9,879 bases of DNA from Candidatus Sabulitectum sp. (GCA_029940175.1 JAOZRM010000113.1:1-9879), one strand, 5' to 3'. Positions 1 through 7,571 are shown, numbered from the stretch's first letter. Notes: generated by a model from the sequence alone, not told the origin. Numbers and translations: made by a program.

Positions 1-268
1 TGAGTCGGAATACCATGTAACCGGCGCCAGTAATATGGCCTGCGTCTTTAAGCTCAGTGAAAATCGTGGATAGAACCATCGGATCATAATCTAAATCAGG
101 AAAAGAATCATAACCGAATTCCTTTCCGGAATACCTACTTTTAAGGTATTCTAAGAAATCCGCTATGAGCTGTTCTTTCTCCTCAAGAGGAAGATAAAGA
201 AAATCATCGCGAGAACATTTTTTTCTTATATTATTTTTTCTTCCAAATATCTTACTGAGAAATGCCAT
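1..268 (-). CDS. Hypothetical protein, C-terminus outside window
   Basis: This is the first 89 codons of an open frame that runs off the left edge, so the protein's full length is unknown. The ATG at 268-266 is preceded by AAGGA about eight bases upstream, a good ribosome binding site. The N-terminus (MAFLSKIFGRKNN) is a short amphipathic, basic stretch and not a signal peptide. The rest is soluble, acidic and aromatic, with a YDSFPDLDYDP stretch near residues 53-63. I recognise no family. It lies 73 bases downstream of the 120-residue gene on the same strand and may share a transcript with it. No function can be assigned. Confidence 0.6.
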   Translation of the reverse strand, partial: MAFLSKIFGRKNNIRKKCSRDDFLYLPLEEKEQLIADFLEYLKSRYSGKEFGYDSFPDLDYDPMVLSTIFTELKDAGHITGAGYMVFRL

Positions 269-341
269 GATACTTTTCCTTGTTTCTGTTTTGGGTTACA
301 AATAATTTGCCTGGATGAACTGTTTACCATAACCTCGTTCA

Positions 342-704
342 TTATCTTGACGGGATTTCAATAACTGTCTTCTTTCCTGGAATTTTCGTGCAAACAATGG
401 TAACGCACACATTGCCCTCACCAGCATCGCCAAAAACCGATGTTGCATAGAACAATGTCTTGAGGAGTCGTTTCTCCTCCAGCCACTCAGTTACAAGAGA
501 GGAATCACGCGCATTCCCTGTTAACACCTCAAATAGACAATCGGAAATATCGACATTCGGAATAAAATAGTTGACGACGTGTCGGGCATAGTCGTTTTTA
601 ACAATCCCTTTATCATGGACCGCAGCAATTGCAACGACATCCTCGTTGCTGAGGGCTGCAATCTCGTCATGGTTCATGTTTCGTATAAACTGTGCATCGT
701 TCAT
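342..704 (-). CDS. Hypothetical protein, 120 residues
   Basis: A small soluble protein with no signal peptide, no membrane segment and no motif I recognise. The frame could open three bases earlier with GTG (707-705), but AGGAG lies six bases before the ATG at 704-702 and only three before the GTG, so I choose the ATG. Its first base overlaps the stop codon of the upstream group II intron maturase remnant (ATGA). Residues 12-31 look helical (HDEIAALSNEDVVAIAAVHD); the C-terminal third is beta-rich (NVCVTIVCTKIPGKKTVIEI). It may be co-transcribed with the partial gene at 1-268. The Shine-Dalgarno sequence and lack of stops support a real gene; its function is unknown. Confidence 0.6.
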   Translation of the reverse strand: MNDAQFIRNMNHDEIAALSNEDVVAIAAVHDKGIVKNDYARHVVNYFIPNVDISDCLFEVLTGNARDSSLVTEWLEEKRLLKTLFYATSVFGDAGEGNVCVTIVCTKIPGKKTVIEIPSR

Positions 705-967
705 CACTTTCTCCTATTCTTGCAAACGAGGCAGGACTGCCAGTTGCAGCTCTTATTCTGACTCCGCCGATTCAACCATTTGAACATTATTCTGCGCACT
801 ATGAAGTAGTATACCTTCAACATGCTGCTGTTGCCAGAGGCACCGTAATAATTCCAGTGTTCATGTAGCTTCTGTCGCAGTCTCTTCATGATGACTGCGG
901 TTTTGTGCTTGTTTCACTCTGCTTATATCATTTTTCGGATATTGGCCAGTTCGACTTGGCGTAAAAT
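704..967 (-). pseudogene. Group II intron reverse transcriptase/maturase, C-terminal remnant
   Basis: The translation contains LRQKLHEHWNYYGASGNS and, after a short gap, FKWLNRRSQNKSCNW. This is the C-terminal signature of bacterial group II intron-encoded proteins (typical form: LrgHyqYYGvsGN...KWLNRRSQ...fnW). Upstream in the same frame, a maturase-like ELANIRKMI and NKHKTAVIMKRL are interrupted by TAA at 925-923 and TGA at 916-914, and another TGA lies at 970-968. An ATG at 889 opens only 61 codons. The polymerase domain is absent, and I see no domain V-like hairpin downstream, so this is a dead 3' fragment. Its stop overlaps the start of the 120-residue gene. The identity of 704-913 is secure; the upstream limit is uncertain. 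Confidence 0.8.
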
Positions 968-1078
968 TCAGTTTAGAGGATCGCCAATGTAAATGAATCC
1001 TTGAAATGACTCCAGATCTATTTTGCACACAGTGTCTGCAATAATCTTCTTCCGGGGAAGGCCATGGGCGGTCAAGGA

Positions 1079-4000
1079 TTATTGATGGGGCTTTCTTTGC
1101 AGGAGGTTCTTCAGGTCTTCAAAGATTTCGATTATGGGTGAATTGAGAATAGCTTCTTTGTAGTGGTTGTTTTCAATGCTGTTGATGTGGTTTTGCAGTA
1201 GGGTTTCAGCTTTTTGGAAGATCTCTTTGCTTTCTTTTGGTTTGTTCTGCTGGTGCAGGCATTTTGCCAGTGAGGCAAGAAGGCCGATTTCCTGCAGGGT
1301 GGGGGCTTCCCCCAGATCTTTTGTTGCAGCTGTGAGCTTTTGTTCAGCTTCTTTCAGTGCCATGGCTTTATTGATGTTCGGATTGTTAAGTTGCTCCATG
1401 CCCCGGAAGCCTTGAAGTAATCTCATTTTCGAAGTGCTAAGGTCTTTTATGTTTTCATCGGCTTCAAGTTGAGTGAGCTTGATCGCCGCTTCTTCGAACT
1501 CTTCAGTTTTGATCAGCAGACCGATAAAGTCTATTTTTGTGGTCATGGCCATATGGGCAATGCCCAGTTCTTCAGCAATATCAATTGATCTTGTGAAGTT
1601 GCTTTTAGCATTGCTGTAATTTTTGTCTTCATTGTCCAGCTCAGCCAGATAGTAGTATGCCCATATGGAGAACACTTTAATACCAGTGGTTTCCACCAGT
1701 TTGAGAACACGCTGGCAATAGTCTCTGGCAAGGCTGTACTGCATAGCAGAGTAGTGTGTCTCACAAAGATTCAAGTATGCAACCATTATTGAGTGGGTAT
1801 CGCCTACCTCTGTTACTATTTTCAGACCATCGTTAAGCAGATTGATCCTGGTTTCATACTTGCTGGTCAGGCGCAGGGATACGGCAGTGTTAAGCAGTGC
1901 TCTTCCCTCACCGATCTTATCGGAAAGCTCTTTGTAGAGGGCAATGGCCTTTAAACACATCTCAGTGTTCTCGGCCTGCGGTCTTTTTTCCTGAGCGATG
2001 ATACCATACATCATATAGTAATCCGCCAGCAGTTCTTTTCTGATATTGCCTTCATTAATTGTTTGAATCTTCGTGAAAGCTTCATCCATGAGTTTGAGGC
2101 CCTTATCGCCCAGGTCCAGCAAGTCCTGCATATAGGCTGTTTGAATAATAGACTGTACAGTTTTTTTGCCTTGCGGAAGAAAATGCATGGCTTCATCATA
2201 GCGGCTGAGGGCAGCGCTGTAATCACCTTTTTTTGCCCGGAGCAGTGCCTCCTGAAAACGGGCATTCCCGATCTGTTCGTCGTTGATGGCTAAAGTCTCG
2301 GCTTCTTTTAGAACAAGTGATGCTTTGTCATAGTCTGTAAAAAGGCTGCTTATAGTACCCAGCTCCAATCTTGCCAGGTAAGCTTCCTCTTTGTTCTCTT
2401 TAGATATATCAGCAAACAGCATGTACTGATTCAGCCAGCGGTAAGCTTCCAGGATTGCGCCTTTTGCTTTTGTCTGCGTTGCGGCCATCAGGGCAAAATG
2501 CCTGGCTTTCTCTGCATTCAGGCTGTCGCAGTAGTGGTGGGCGGTTAATGGGATGACTGTTTCGTTTCCACTGCTAAACATCTCTTCATAATACTGGCCG
2601 AATCTTGACTGGAGCGATTTGCGGATTCCAAGAGAGAGTTCATTGTAGAGGAAGGTGCGCATGGTGTCGTGGATGAACTGGTACTTCAGGGATGAGCCCA
2701 ATAGCTTTTCCTGAATAAGCCCTTTTTTCAGGGGCTTTTCCAGAGCTCTTGCTATTGCCAGCTGGTCTCTATGGAGGACTGCACCGATCGGTTCCAGCGA
2801 GAATGTACCACCGGGCATCATTGAACCTACGCACAGAACCTCTTTCTGGTCACTGCTCAGGTCTTTGAGTCTTTCTTCCATCAGTGCAGATATTGAAGCG
2901 GGTAAAGACATATCATTTGGAATCTGATATGCCCATCCTCCGTCTACTGATGGTTCAATTGCTCCGCTGTTCCTGAGAGAGAGTAAAAGCTCCTTAAGAT
3001 AGAGTGGATTGCCGCTGCATTGTTTTACCAGTTTTTGCAGAATGTCTTTGGGAATCTTCGGGTCACGGAGGGCAAACATTACCATGTGTCTGGTGTATTC
3101 CTGATCAAGAGCTTTAAGCCTTATTATTTTGTACAGGGCAATGCCGGACAGGTCTTTTAACTTCTTCTCTATTTCCGGAAAGTTCTCTGTGGGAGCTCTC
3201 ATAGTGGTCAGAAAGAGTATTGGCACATCTGTTGCTGCTCTAGCCAGGTATGCAAGCAGATCGAAGTCATGCTCTGATATCCAATGCAGGTTATCTGTGG
3301 TGAAAATTACAGGTTGCCTGGATGCTATCCATTTCATGATCTGCGAGATCTCTGAAAACATTTTCAGCCGGAGTATGCTGTCTTTGTCTGTTTCTGGTAC
3401 TGGTGCAGTGCTCAGGTTGAGGTTCTGGAATAATTCGGCTGTTTGCGGCAGCAGATCCGGCAGTGTCTTCCGGAGGTCGACAAGGTCACCTTCCGGAAGT
3501 GTGCTGAGGTAATCACTGAGTGGATCAGTTATAAGCAGGTACGGTCTGTCTGTACCAAGCTCATCACATCTGGTATTCATTATTTTGCAGTTCTTAAAAC
3601 TGGAGTAGTGTTCAAGTTCATCAGCCAGTCTGGTTTTGCCTACTCCCGGCTCACCGGCGATAACTACGAAGTTTCCCCTGCCTGTAACTGTATCGTTAAG
3701 AGTATTACGAAGCTCTGTGAGTTCTTCACTTCTGCCCACAAAGTGTTCAAATGTTATGCTTTTCTTCGTCTCTTCTTTTTTATGGTCTTCGTAGAAGGAG
3801 ACTCTGCCTCGCCCACCCTTTTTTGCCTGATATAGGGCTTTGTCTGCCCGGTCCAGAATGTCCGCAAGATGGTGATCCGCTGGCTTGCTTTCGGCTACTC
3901 CTACGGAAAGCCCGATCTCCATTCCTTCCGGGAACACTTCCCGCTGAAGGGCCTGCAGAATTCTCTCACCCTGGTTCACTGCTTTAAGCTGTTCTGTGCC

Positions 4001-4276
4001 CGGCATGACAATTACAAATTCATCTCCGCCGTAGCGGAGAAGAGTATCTGTGCTTCTTTTGTTTCTGGAAAGAATGTTGGCAACTCTTCTGATAACACTG
4101 TCACCTTCAAGATGCCCGAACACATCATTAACAAGCTTGAAATGATCAATGTCTATTATTGTAAGAGACCATGTCTCATTCTCATTCGCTTTGTTTGAGA
4201 ACTGGTTATCCAGTTCATCCATGATATCACGGGTATGAAGACCTGTTAGGTGGTCGCGCTTGTCTTTCGTTGTCAT
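1079..4276 (-). CDS. GGDEF diguanylate cyclase fused to AAA_16/STAND ATPase and TPR-like region
   Basis: A 1065-residue multidomain signalling protein, predicted to make cyclic di-GMP under control of its own ATPase and TPR parts. Residues 7-165 are a GGDEF domain: DHLTGL at 8-13, DIDHFKLVND at 42-51, and active-site GGDEF at 83-87. An RSTD motif at 74-77, five residues before GGDEF, is an intact inhibitory I-site. There is no sensor domain before the GGDEF. Residues 178-470 are an AAA_16-like ATPase: Walker A GEPGVGKT (208-215), Walker B-like IFTTDNLHW (324-332; Asn where a second acidic residue is common) and GNP (422-424). From about 580 to 1055 come helical TPR-like repeats. No signal peptide or membrane segment is seen, so it is cytoplasmic. 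The ATG at 4276 follows GGGAAGG. The gene is divergent from the gene at 4586. The input signal is unknown. Confidence 0.93.
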   Translation of the reverse strand: MTTKDKRDHLTGLHTRDIMDELDNQFSNKANENETWSLTIIDIDHFKLVNDVFGHLEGDSVIRRVANILSRNKRSTDTLLRYGGDEFVIVMPGTEQLKAVNQGERILQALQREVFPEGMEIGLSVGVAESKPADHHLADILDRADKALYQAKKGGRGRVSFYEDHKKEETKKSITFEHFVGRSEELTELRNTLNDTVTGRGNFVVIAGEPGVGKTRLADELEHYSSFKNCKIMNTRCDELGTDRPYLLITDPLSDYLSTLPEGDLVDLRKTLPDLLPQTAELFQNLNLSTAPVPETDKDSILRLKMFSEISQIMKWIASRQPVIFTTDNLHWISEHDFDLLAYLARAATDVPILFLTTMRAPTENFPEIEKKLKDLSGIALYKIIRLKALDQEYTRHMVMFALRDPKIPKDILQKLVKQCSGNPLYLKELLLSLRNSGAIEPSVDGGWAYQIPNDMSLPASISALMEERLKDLSSDQKEVLCVGSMMPGGTFSLEPIGAVLHRDQLAIARALEKPLKKGLIQEKLLGSSLKYQFIHDTMRTFLYNELSLGIRKSLQSRFGQYYEEMFSSGNETVIPLTAHHYCDSLNAEKARHFALMAATQTKAKGAILEAYRWLNQYMLFADISKENKEEAYLARLELGTISSLFTDYDKASLVLKEAETLAINDEQIGNARFQEALLRAKKGDYSAALSRYDEAMHFLPQGKKTVQSIIQTAYMQDLLDLGDKGLKLMDEAFTKIQTINEGNIRKELLADYYMMYGIIAQEKRPQAENTEMCLKAIALYKELSDKIGEGRALLNTAVSLRLTSKYETRINLLNDGLKIVTEVGDTHSIMVAYLNLCETHYSAMQYSLARDYCQRVLKLVETTGIKVFSIWAYYYLAELDNEDKNYSNAKSNFTRSIDIAEELGIAHMAMTTKIDFIGLLIKTEEFEEAAIKLTQLEADENIKDLSTSKMRLLQGFRGMEQLNNPNINKAMALKEAEQKLTAATKDLGEAPTLQEIGLLASLAKCLHQQNKPKESKEIFQKAETLLQNHINSIENNHYKEAILNSPIIEIFEDLKNLLQRKPHQ

Positions 4277-4585
4277 TTACCTTCCCTCTTAAAGATAAGC
4301 TTGAAGATATTCCCAAGCGGGGTGGTAAGCAATGGAGGTGCTGCCCTGCCAGTTTCATTTTCATGAGTCACTGTATGCCTAGTGTATGCAAATCCCAGGT
4401 TCAACTTTGGTTTTACACAAAATCGGATTCTTGTTTCTTTTGGAAATGGTTATTAAAGGCAGATAAATTTGCCAGAATTTACAAGATTCTAAACTGGTTG
4501 AAACCAAGAGGAGAAAGCTTTATTGACGGCCCTAGCTTCAATATTCTATTTCCGGGAAACTGGTATTCACTTGAAGGGAAGATCA
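4277..4585. other. Divergent intergenic region
   Basis: About 309 bases separate the start of the GGDEF gene from the start of the secreted-protein gene. The region must hold both promoters, but I see no convincing -35/-10 pair. Plus-strand open frames running through it lack a ribosome binding site and are upstream extensions of no protein family I recognise. The one clear feature is a copy of the 33-base repeat at 4390-4422. Confidence 0.6.
4390..4422 (+). repeat. 33-base intergenic repeat, copy 1
   Basis: Matches 9164-9196 in the same orientation at 29 of 33 positions, by direct reading. The shared parts are AAATCCCAG, TT, AACTTTGG and TACACAAAA. The similarity extends upstream through AGTGT (4381-4385), with a two-base length difference. 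The core CCCAGGTTCAACTTTGG is a partial palindrome centred on its middle base. It lies about 165 bases upstream of the secreted-protein start. Confidence 0.7.
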
Positions 4586-5233
4586 ATGAAGTATCTACTG
4601 GCTTTAACAACTTTGTTCGTGATGAATGGTTTTGCAGCGTCAGATCTGAACATTACTCCTGCTGACGACGGCACAGATATTCTGTGGCTATCCTGGACTA
4701 CTTCTGAAGACATCGGAATTGTGTGTAGATATGACGGACCTACTTTTCTTACCGGCCGTGTTTTTCCGTACTGCCAGGACGGAGTATCATCAACGATCAC
4801 TGAAGATCCTTCCGGCGGGGTGCACCTGATGTTTTCAAAGCGCGATACCCTGCTTTCTCTTGATCCATCAGGAGCCATGGATACCGAGGATATGATCTCT
4901 TTCGAAGAGATGTCGGAGTTCTGCAGAACTGGGCTTCTCCGAAGAAGCACCAACCCTGCTTTGGGTCTGCTGGGAATGTACAGAGCTACTTACACCAGCA
5001 GCGGAGCCATCTTTCACTGGCAGACCAGCGAATACACCGTTTCGGAATCGGGATTAATCACCATGGGTGATTCCCTTATACTGGAGGATCCCTACCCTGT
5101 GAGGGGATCAGATTACATGAGTGACTTCATGTTCATTGTGTATCCGGTGATGAATGCATCGGGATATCCTGTTATGGCAACAAGACAGTATGTTCCAGGC
5201 GGGCCTATGCCACCCACCCCGGCGTCCTGGTGA
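4586..5233 (+). CDS. Secreted protein, N-terminal part before in-frame TGA
   Basis: The ATG at 4586 follows AAGGGAAGATCA and begins a Sec signal peptide: MKYLLALTTLFVMNGFAA, with cleavage probable near residue 17 or 18. An ATG at 4523 in the same frame has no good ribosome site and would bury the signal peptide. The mature part is a beta-rich, Trp/Tyr/Asp-rich extracellular-type sequence without a family I recognise. The frame stops at TGA 5231-5233 after a Pro-rich stretch (VPGGPMPPTPASW). The same frame then continues open to 5995 and ends in a sorting domain. As read, this part gives 215 residues with an export signal but no sorting signal. I think it is the first half of one 469-residue gene: a pseudogene, a sequencing error, or a read-through product. 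Confidence 0.75.
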   Translation: MKYLLALTTLFVMNGFAASDLNITPADDGTDILWLSWTTSEDIGIVCRYDGPTFLTGRVFPYCQDGVSSTITEDPSGGVHLMFSKRDTLLSLDPSGAMDTEDMISFEEMSEFCRTGLLRRSTNPALGLLGMYRATYTSSGAIFHWQTSEYTVSESGLITMGDSLILEDPYPVRGSDYMSDFMFIVYPVMNASGYPVMATRQYVPGGPMPPTPASW

Positions 5234-5995
5234 ATAGCTACCCTCTGCCACAACACAACAGCATCTGCCGTTTATCTTACTGCTGACACCCTTACCTGGT
5301 CTACAAACGAAAATGAGAGTCCCCAGTTGATCACATCAGGTTCCTGCACTTCAAATGCAATCTTCCTCTGGAGTGACTCAACTGAAACTGTGTATTATTC
5401 CCTTCACGATTGCGAAACAGGAATCGTTTCTACTATGCCATATACCGGGGAAGCGCCCAGTCCTTTTGGAGGGGCCTGCATTTCTGCAGACCCTGATGAC
5501 CCTGGAATGCTTCTGGTATGGAGCAATGGCACAGACATCGTATGCCGTCACTACGAGAACGGCTGGAGTGACTATACTTATGTGGTAGCAGGGAGCGTGT
5601 CCGGTGTCTTCAATGGAAGCATTTCTGTGTGCAGCACGCAGGACGGCTACTGGGTGGCATACTTCACAGTTAGCGACCCTGATCCCGTGGTTTTCTTTGT
5701 AGACAGAGACGATGTTACTTCTATTGGAACACACACGGCAGGCGTTGATCCGATTTCTATTACTGCCTTCCCCAACCCTTTCCGGGAAGCACTCTCTGTG
5801 CAGCTGAACGGCAATGGTGCTGATGAGTCATTCCACGCAATGCTTTTCGACCACACTGGCAGGATCGCCAGAGAGGAAACATCCACCGGGGGTACACTGC
5901 TGTGGAACACCGCGGATCTTCCTGTGGGGGGCTTCCTCCTGCGGGTAACAGCCGGAAACAATGTATACACTCGAAAAGCAGTTCTTGTGAGGTAA
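5234..5995 (+). pseudogene. Secreted protein, C-terminal part with T9SS-type sorting domain
   Basis: This continues the frame of 4586-5233 directly after its TGA; there is no other stop for 253 codons. It has no start of its own: the longest open frame would use TTG at 5327, which has only a weak GAGAG upstream and no signal peptide. The first 170 or so residues are beta-rich like the upstream half. The last 80 residues form a type IX secretion C-terminal sorting domain of the Por_Secre_tail kind: FPNPF, then LFDHTGRIA, then LPVGGFLLRV and a final TRKAVLVR. In this family the tail directs outer-membrane export and surface attachment. A C-terminal sorting domain without an N-terminal signal would not be exported, so the two halves belong together. 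Confidence 0.75.
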
Positions 5996-6231
5996 CCGGT
6001 TCTATTACCTTATCCGGAGAAAGCACAGATAAGATTCCGGAGCAAAGACCGCTCTGTTCATAAAACTCCTGATCTACCGGGTGATCCTTCTCGACCGGAA
6101 TTCAAGAGGAATCAACCCTGAGAAAGAGCTACAGGAACAGAAAGCAAATATACCGCTTCTTTGCTACCCTTTTGCACCATTCATACCATGGATCTAGCAT
6201 AGGTATATATACCTATGATAGAACATGCTGG
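5996..6231. other. Intergenic region with palindrome
   Basis: About 236 bases between the secreted-protein stop and the minus-strand remnant. A small stem (AGGTAA 5990-5995 with TTACCT 6005-6010) overlaps the stop codon but has no T-run. The only strong feature is the palindrome at 6193-6222. I see no gene here. Confidence 0.5.
6193..6222. repeat. 30-base near-perfect palindrome
   Basis: The centre CATAGGTATATATACCTATG (6198-6217) is a perfect 20-base palindrome. One mismatched pair (G6197/A6218) follows, then four more paired bases on each side (TCTA and TAGA), giving 30 bases in all. It starts 10 bases beyond the stop of the DUF6788-like remnant on the minus strand. There is no T-run on either side, so it is not a standard terminator. 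A dimeric operator, a recombination site or the end of a small mobile repeat are possible; none is shown. Confidence 0.7.
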
Positions 6232-6504
6232 TTAATAATAGTCTTGACTGTACTTGGCGTATTCGATTTCCAAGGTGATTAGCTTGTCTGAGAGTTCTCT
6301 GAACTTTGTGTAATTCTCCATTTCCCTTTGTACTTGTTCCACATCACTGTTTCTGATGTACAGGGTGTGGCCTTTGCCCATGTGGCTGAAGCTGAGGTGG
6401 TGGTATTCACCTCCGTGGAATCTGGTCTGGATGGTGCGGGAGCCCGGGTGAAGGTTGCCCAGGCTGGTGATCTCCTGTTTTACTGCTTTGATCTCTTTAA
6501 GACT
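6232..6504 (-). pseudogene. DUF6788-like small protein, start-less remnant
   Basis: An open frame of 90 codons whose sequence resembles the DUF6788-type small proteins often found with transposases: LKEIKAVKQEITSLGNLHPGS, then GEYHHLSFSHMGKGHTLYI, then a charged helix (VEQVQREMENYTKFREL). The family pattern is an N-terminal helix, LG..PGS, a middle GxYyxLSy..GKxxt.yi and a C-terminal helix. The Cys-rich knuckle usual in the middle (CGKPxCxC) is missing here. In frame, TAA at 6507-6505 precedes it, and no ATG, GTG or TTG occurs before the conserved part. It overlaps the last 25 bases of the RhuM gene in another frame. I read it as a truncated remnant; a real gene with a rare start or a frameshift from RhuM is possible. 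The family match is from memory of the pattern. Confidence 0.5.
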
Positions 6505-7538
6505 TTAAGCTCCTTTTCTATATGTGCAATAAAGTGTGTATCGACTTCATCGAGAGCATTCATTTGCAGCTGTTTGTATTGCTGATATTCAGCGTGAGCC
6601 TTGGTGAGTGCCTGATCCCTGCTGATTTGTCCAGCATGGGTAAGGATGTCTCTGCCGGTTATTGAAAGGAACTGCTGTAATCGATCTATCCAATCCTGCA
6701 TATGCATTACGATTTTGTTCATGGCCTGAATCTCTGCAAGCTCAAGATAGGCAGTTACTATGCGATTGAGCAGGTGAAGCTCATCCTCACTGAGGTAGTT
6801 TTTTGCGATTTCAACATCTCGCTTGAGTAGTCTGTTTCCAGGATAGTTGGTGACACCCATATTTACCCTGTTTGCATCTGCTCGTTCATAGATGATTTCC
6901 GCCGCAGTGTGTCCGTGTGCTGCCCAATGCATCTGATTTTGTACTTTAGCAAAAAACTCCTGTGACACATCCGCGTGGGGATTGTAATCAATGCTACTGG
7001 CATAAATAGCGAGTACCTTGCGCCAGAAAACTTTTTCGGATGAACGAATATCTCGAATACGAGCCAGTAGCTCTTCAAAATAGCGACTGTTCCCATCTTC
7101 CTTCAGGCGCTTGTCGTCCATTGTAAAACCTTTGAGCAGATATTCATTGAGACGCTGTGTAGCCCATATCCGGAACTTGGTACCCCGTTGACTTTTTACC
7201 CGATATCCGACGGAAATTATGACATCCAGGTTAAAGTAGTCAACCTGATACTTCTTACCATCTGCTGCAGTTGTTGCAAATTCTGCAACAACTGAATCCC
7301 GTTCTAACTCGCCCTCGGTAAACACATTATTTATGTGACGCGAAATGACTGATTTATCCCGCTGAAAAAGCTCTGCCATCTGCTTGAGAGACAGCCAAAC
7401 GGTGGTGCCATCGGTTTGCACATCCATCCGAAAGTTCCCGGAATCAAGCTCGTAGAAAAGAACCTCTGTATGGACATGATCAGACGAATGTTCAGGGCTG
7501 TCTGCTGAATGCTGAGTATTTATTATATCATAATTCAT
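6480..7538 (-). CDS. rhuM: Virulence RhuM family protein
   Basis: A 352-residue protein of the RhuM family (named after a Salmonella SPI-3 gene; biochemical role unsettled). Residues 47-75 form a helix-turn-helix-like, KilA-N/Bro-type segment (VWLSLKQMAELFQRDKSVIS). The family hallmark follows at about 97-138: YQVDYFNLDVIISVGYRV, then RGTKFRIWATQRLNEYLLKGF. The C-terminal half is helical and charged. Length and both halves are as in intact family members. The ATG at 7538 follows AAGGA with seven bases between. There is no signal peptide, so it is cytoplasmic and probably nucleic-acid binding. Relatives are common in accessory islands, often beside restriction systems or mobile genes; here it lies between two gene remnants. 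I see no partner toxin, antitoxin or methylase in the window. Confidence 0.9.
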   Translation of the reverse strand: MNYDIINTQHSADSPEHSSDHVHTEVLFYELDSGNFRMDVQTDGTTVWLSLKQMAELFQRDKSVISRHINNVFTEGELERDSVVAEFATTAADGKKYQVDYFNLDVIISVGYRVKSQRGTKFRIWATQRLNEYLLKGFTMDDKRLKEDGNSRYFEELLARIRDIRSSEKVFWRKVLAIYASSIDYNPHADVSQEFFAKVQNQMHWAAHGHTAAEIIYERADANRVNMGVTNYPGNRLLKRDVEIAKNYLSEDELHLLNRIVTAYLELAEIQAMNKIVMHMQDWIDRLQQFLSITGRDILTHAGQISRDQALTKAHAEYQQYKQLQMNALDEVDTHFIAHIEKELKVLKRSKQ

Positions 7539-7571
7539 GATTTGTCCTTATCTTGCTTCCAGGTCAATATT

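Noticed and set aside
3129..3987. Plus-strand open frames inside the GGDEF gene (3129-3512, 3443-3835, 3751-3987)
   Set aside because: They lie antisense to clear domain motifs, have no ribosome sites and no protein-like composition.
4523..4585. Upstream start for the secreted protein at 4523
   Set aside because: The signal peptide begins at 4586 with its own ribosome site; the extra 21 residues have no signal character.
5231..5233. TGA as a selenocysteine codon
   Set aside because: The residues around it (PASW, then IATLC) form no redox motif, no protein family with Sec at this place is known to me, and no SECIS-like hairpin was evident just downstream.
5990..6010. AGGTAA/TTACCT stem as a terminator of the secreted-protein gene
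   Set aside because: The stem is only six base pairs, overlaps the stop codon and lacks a following T-run.
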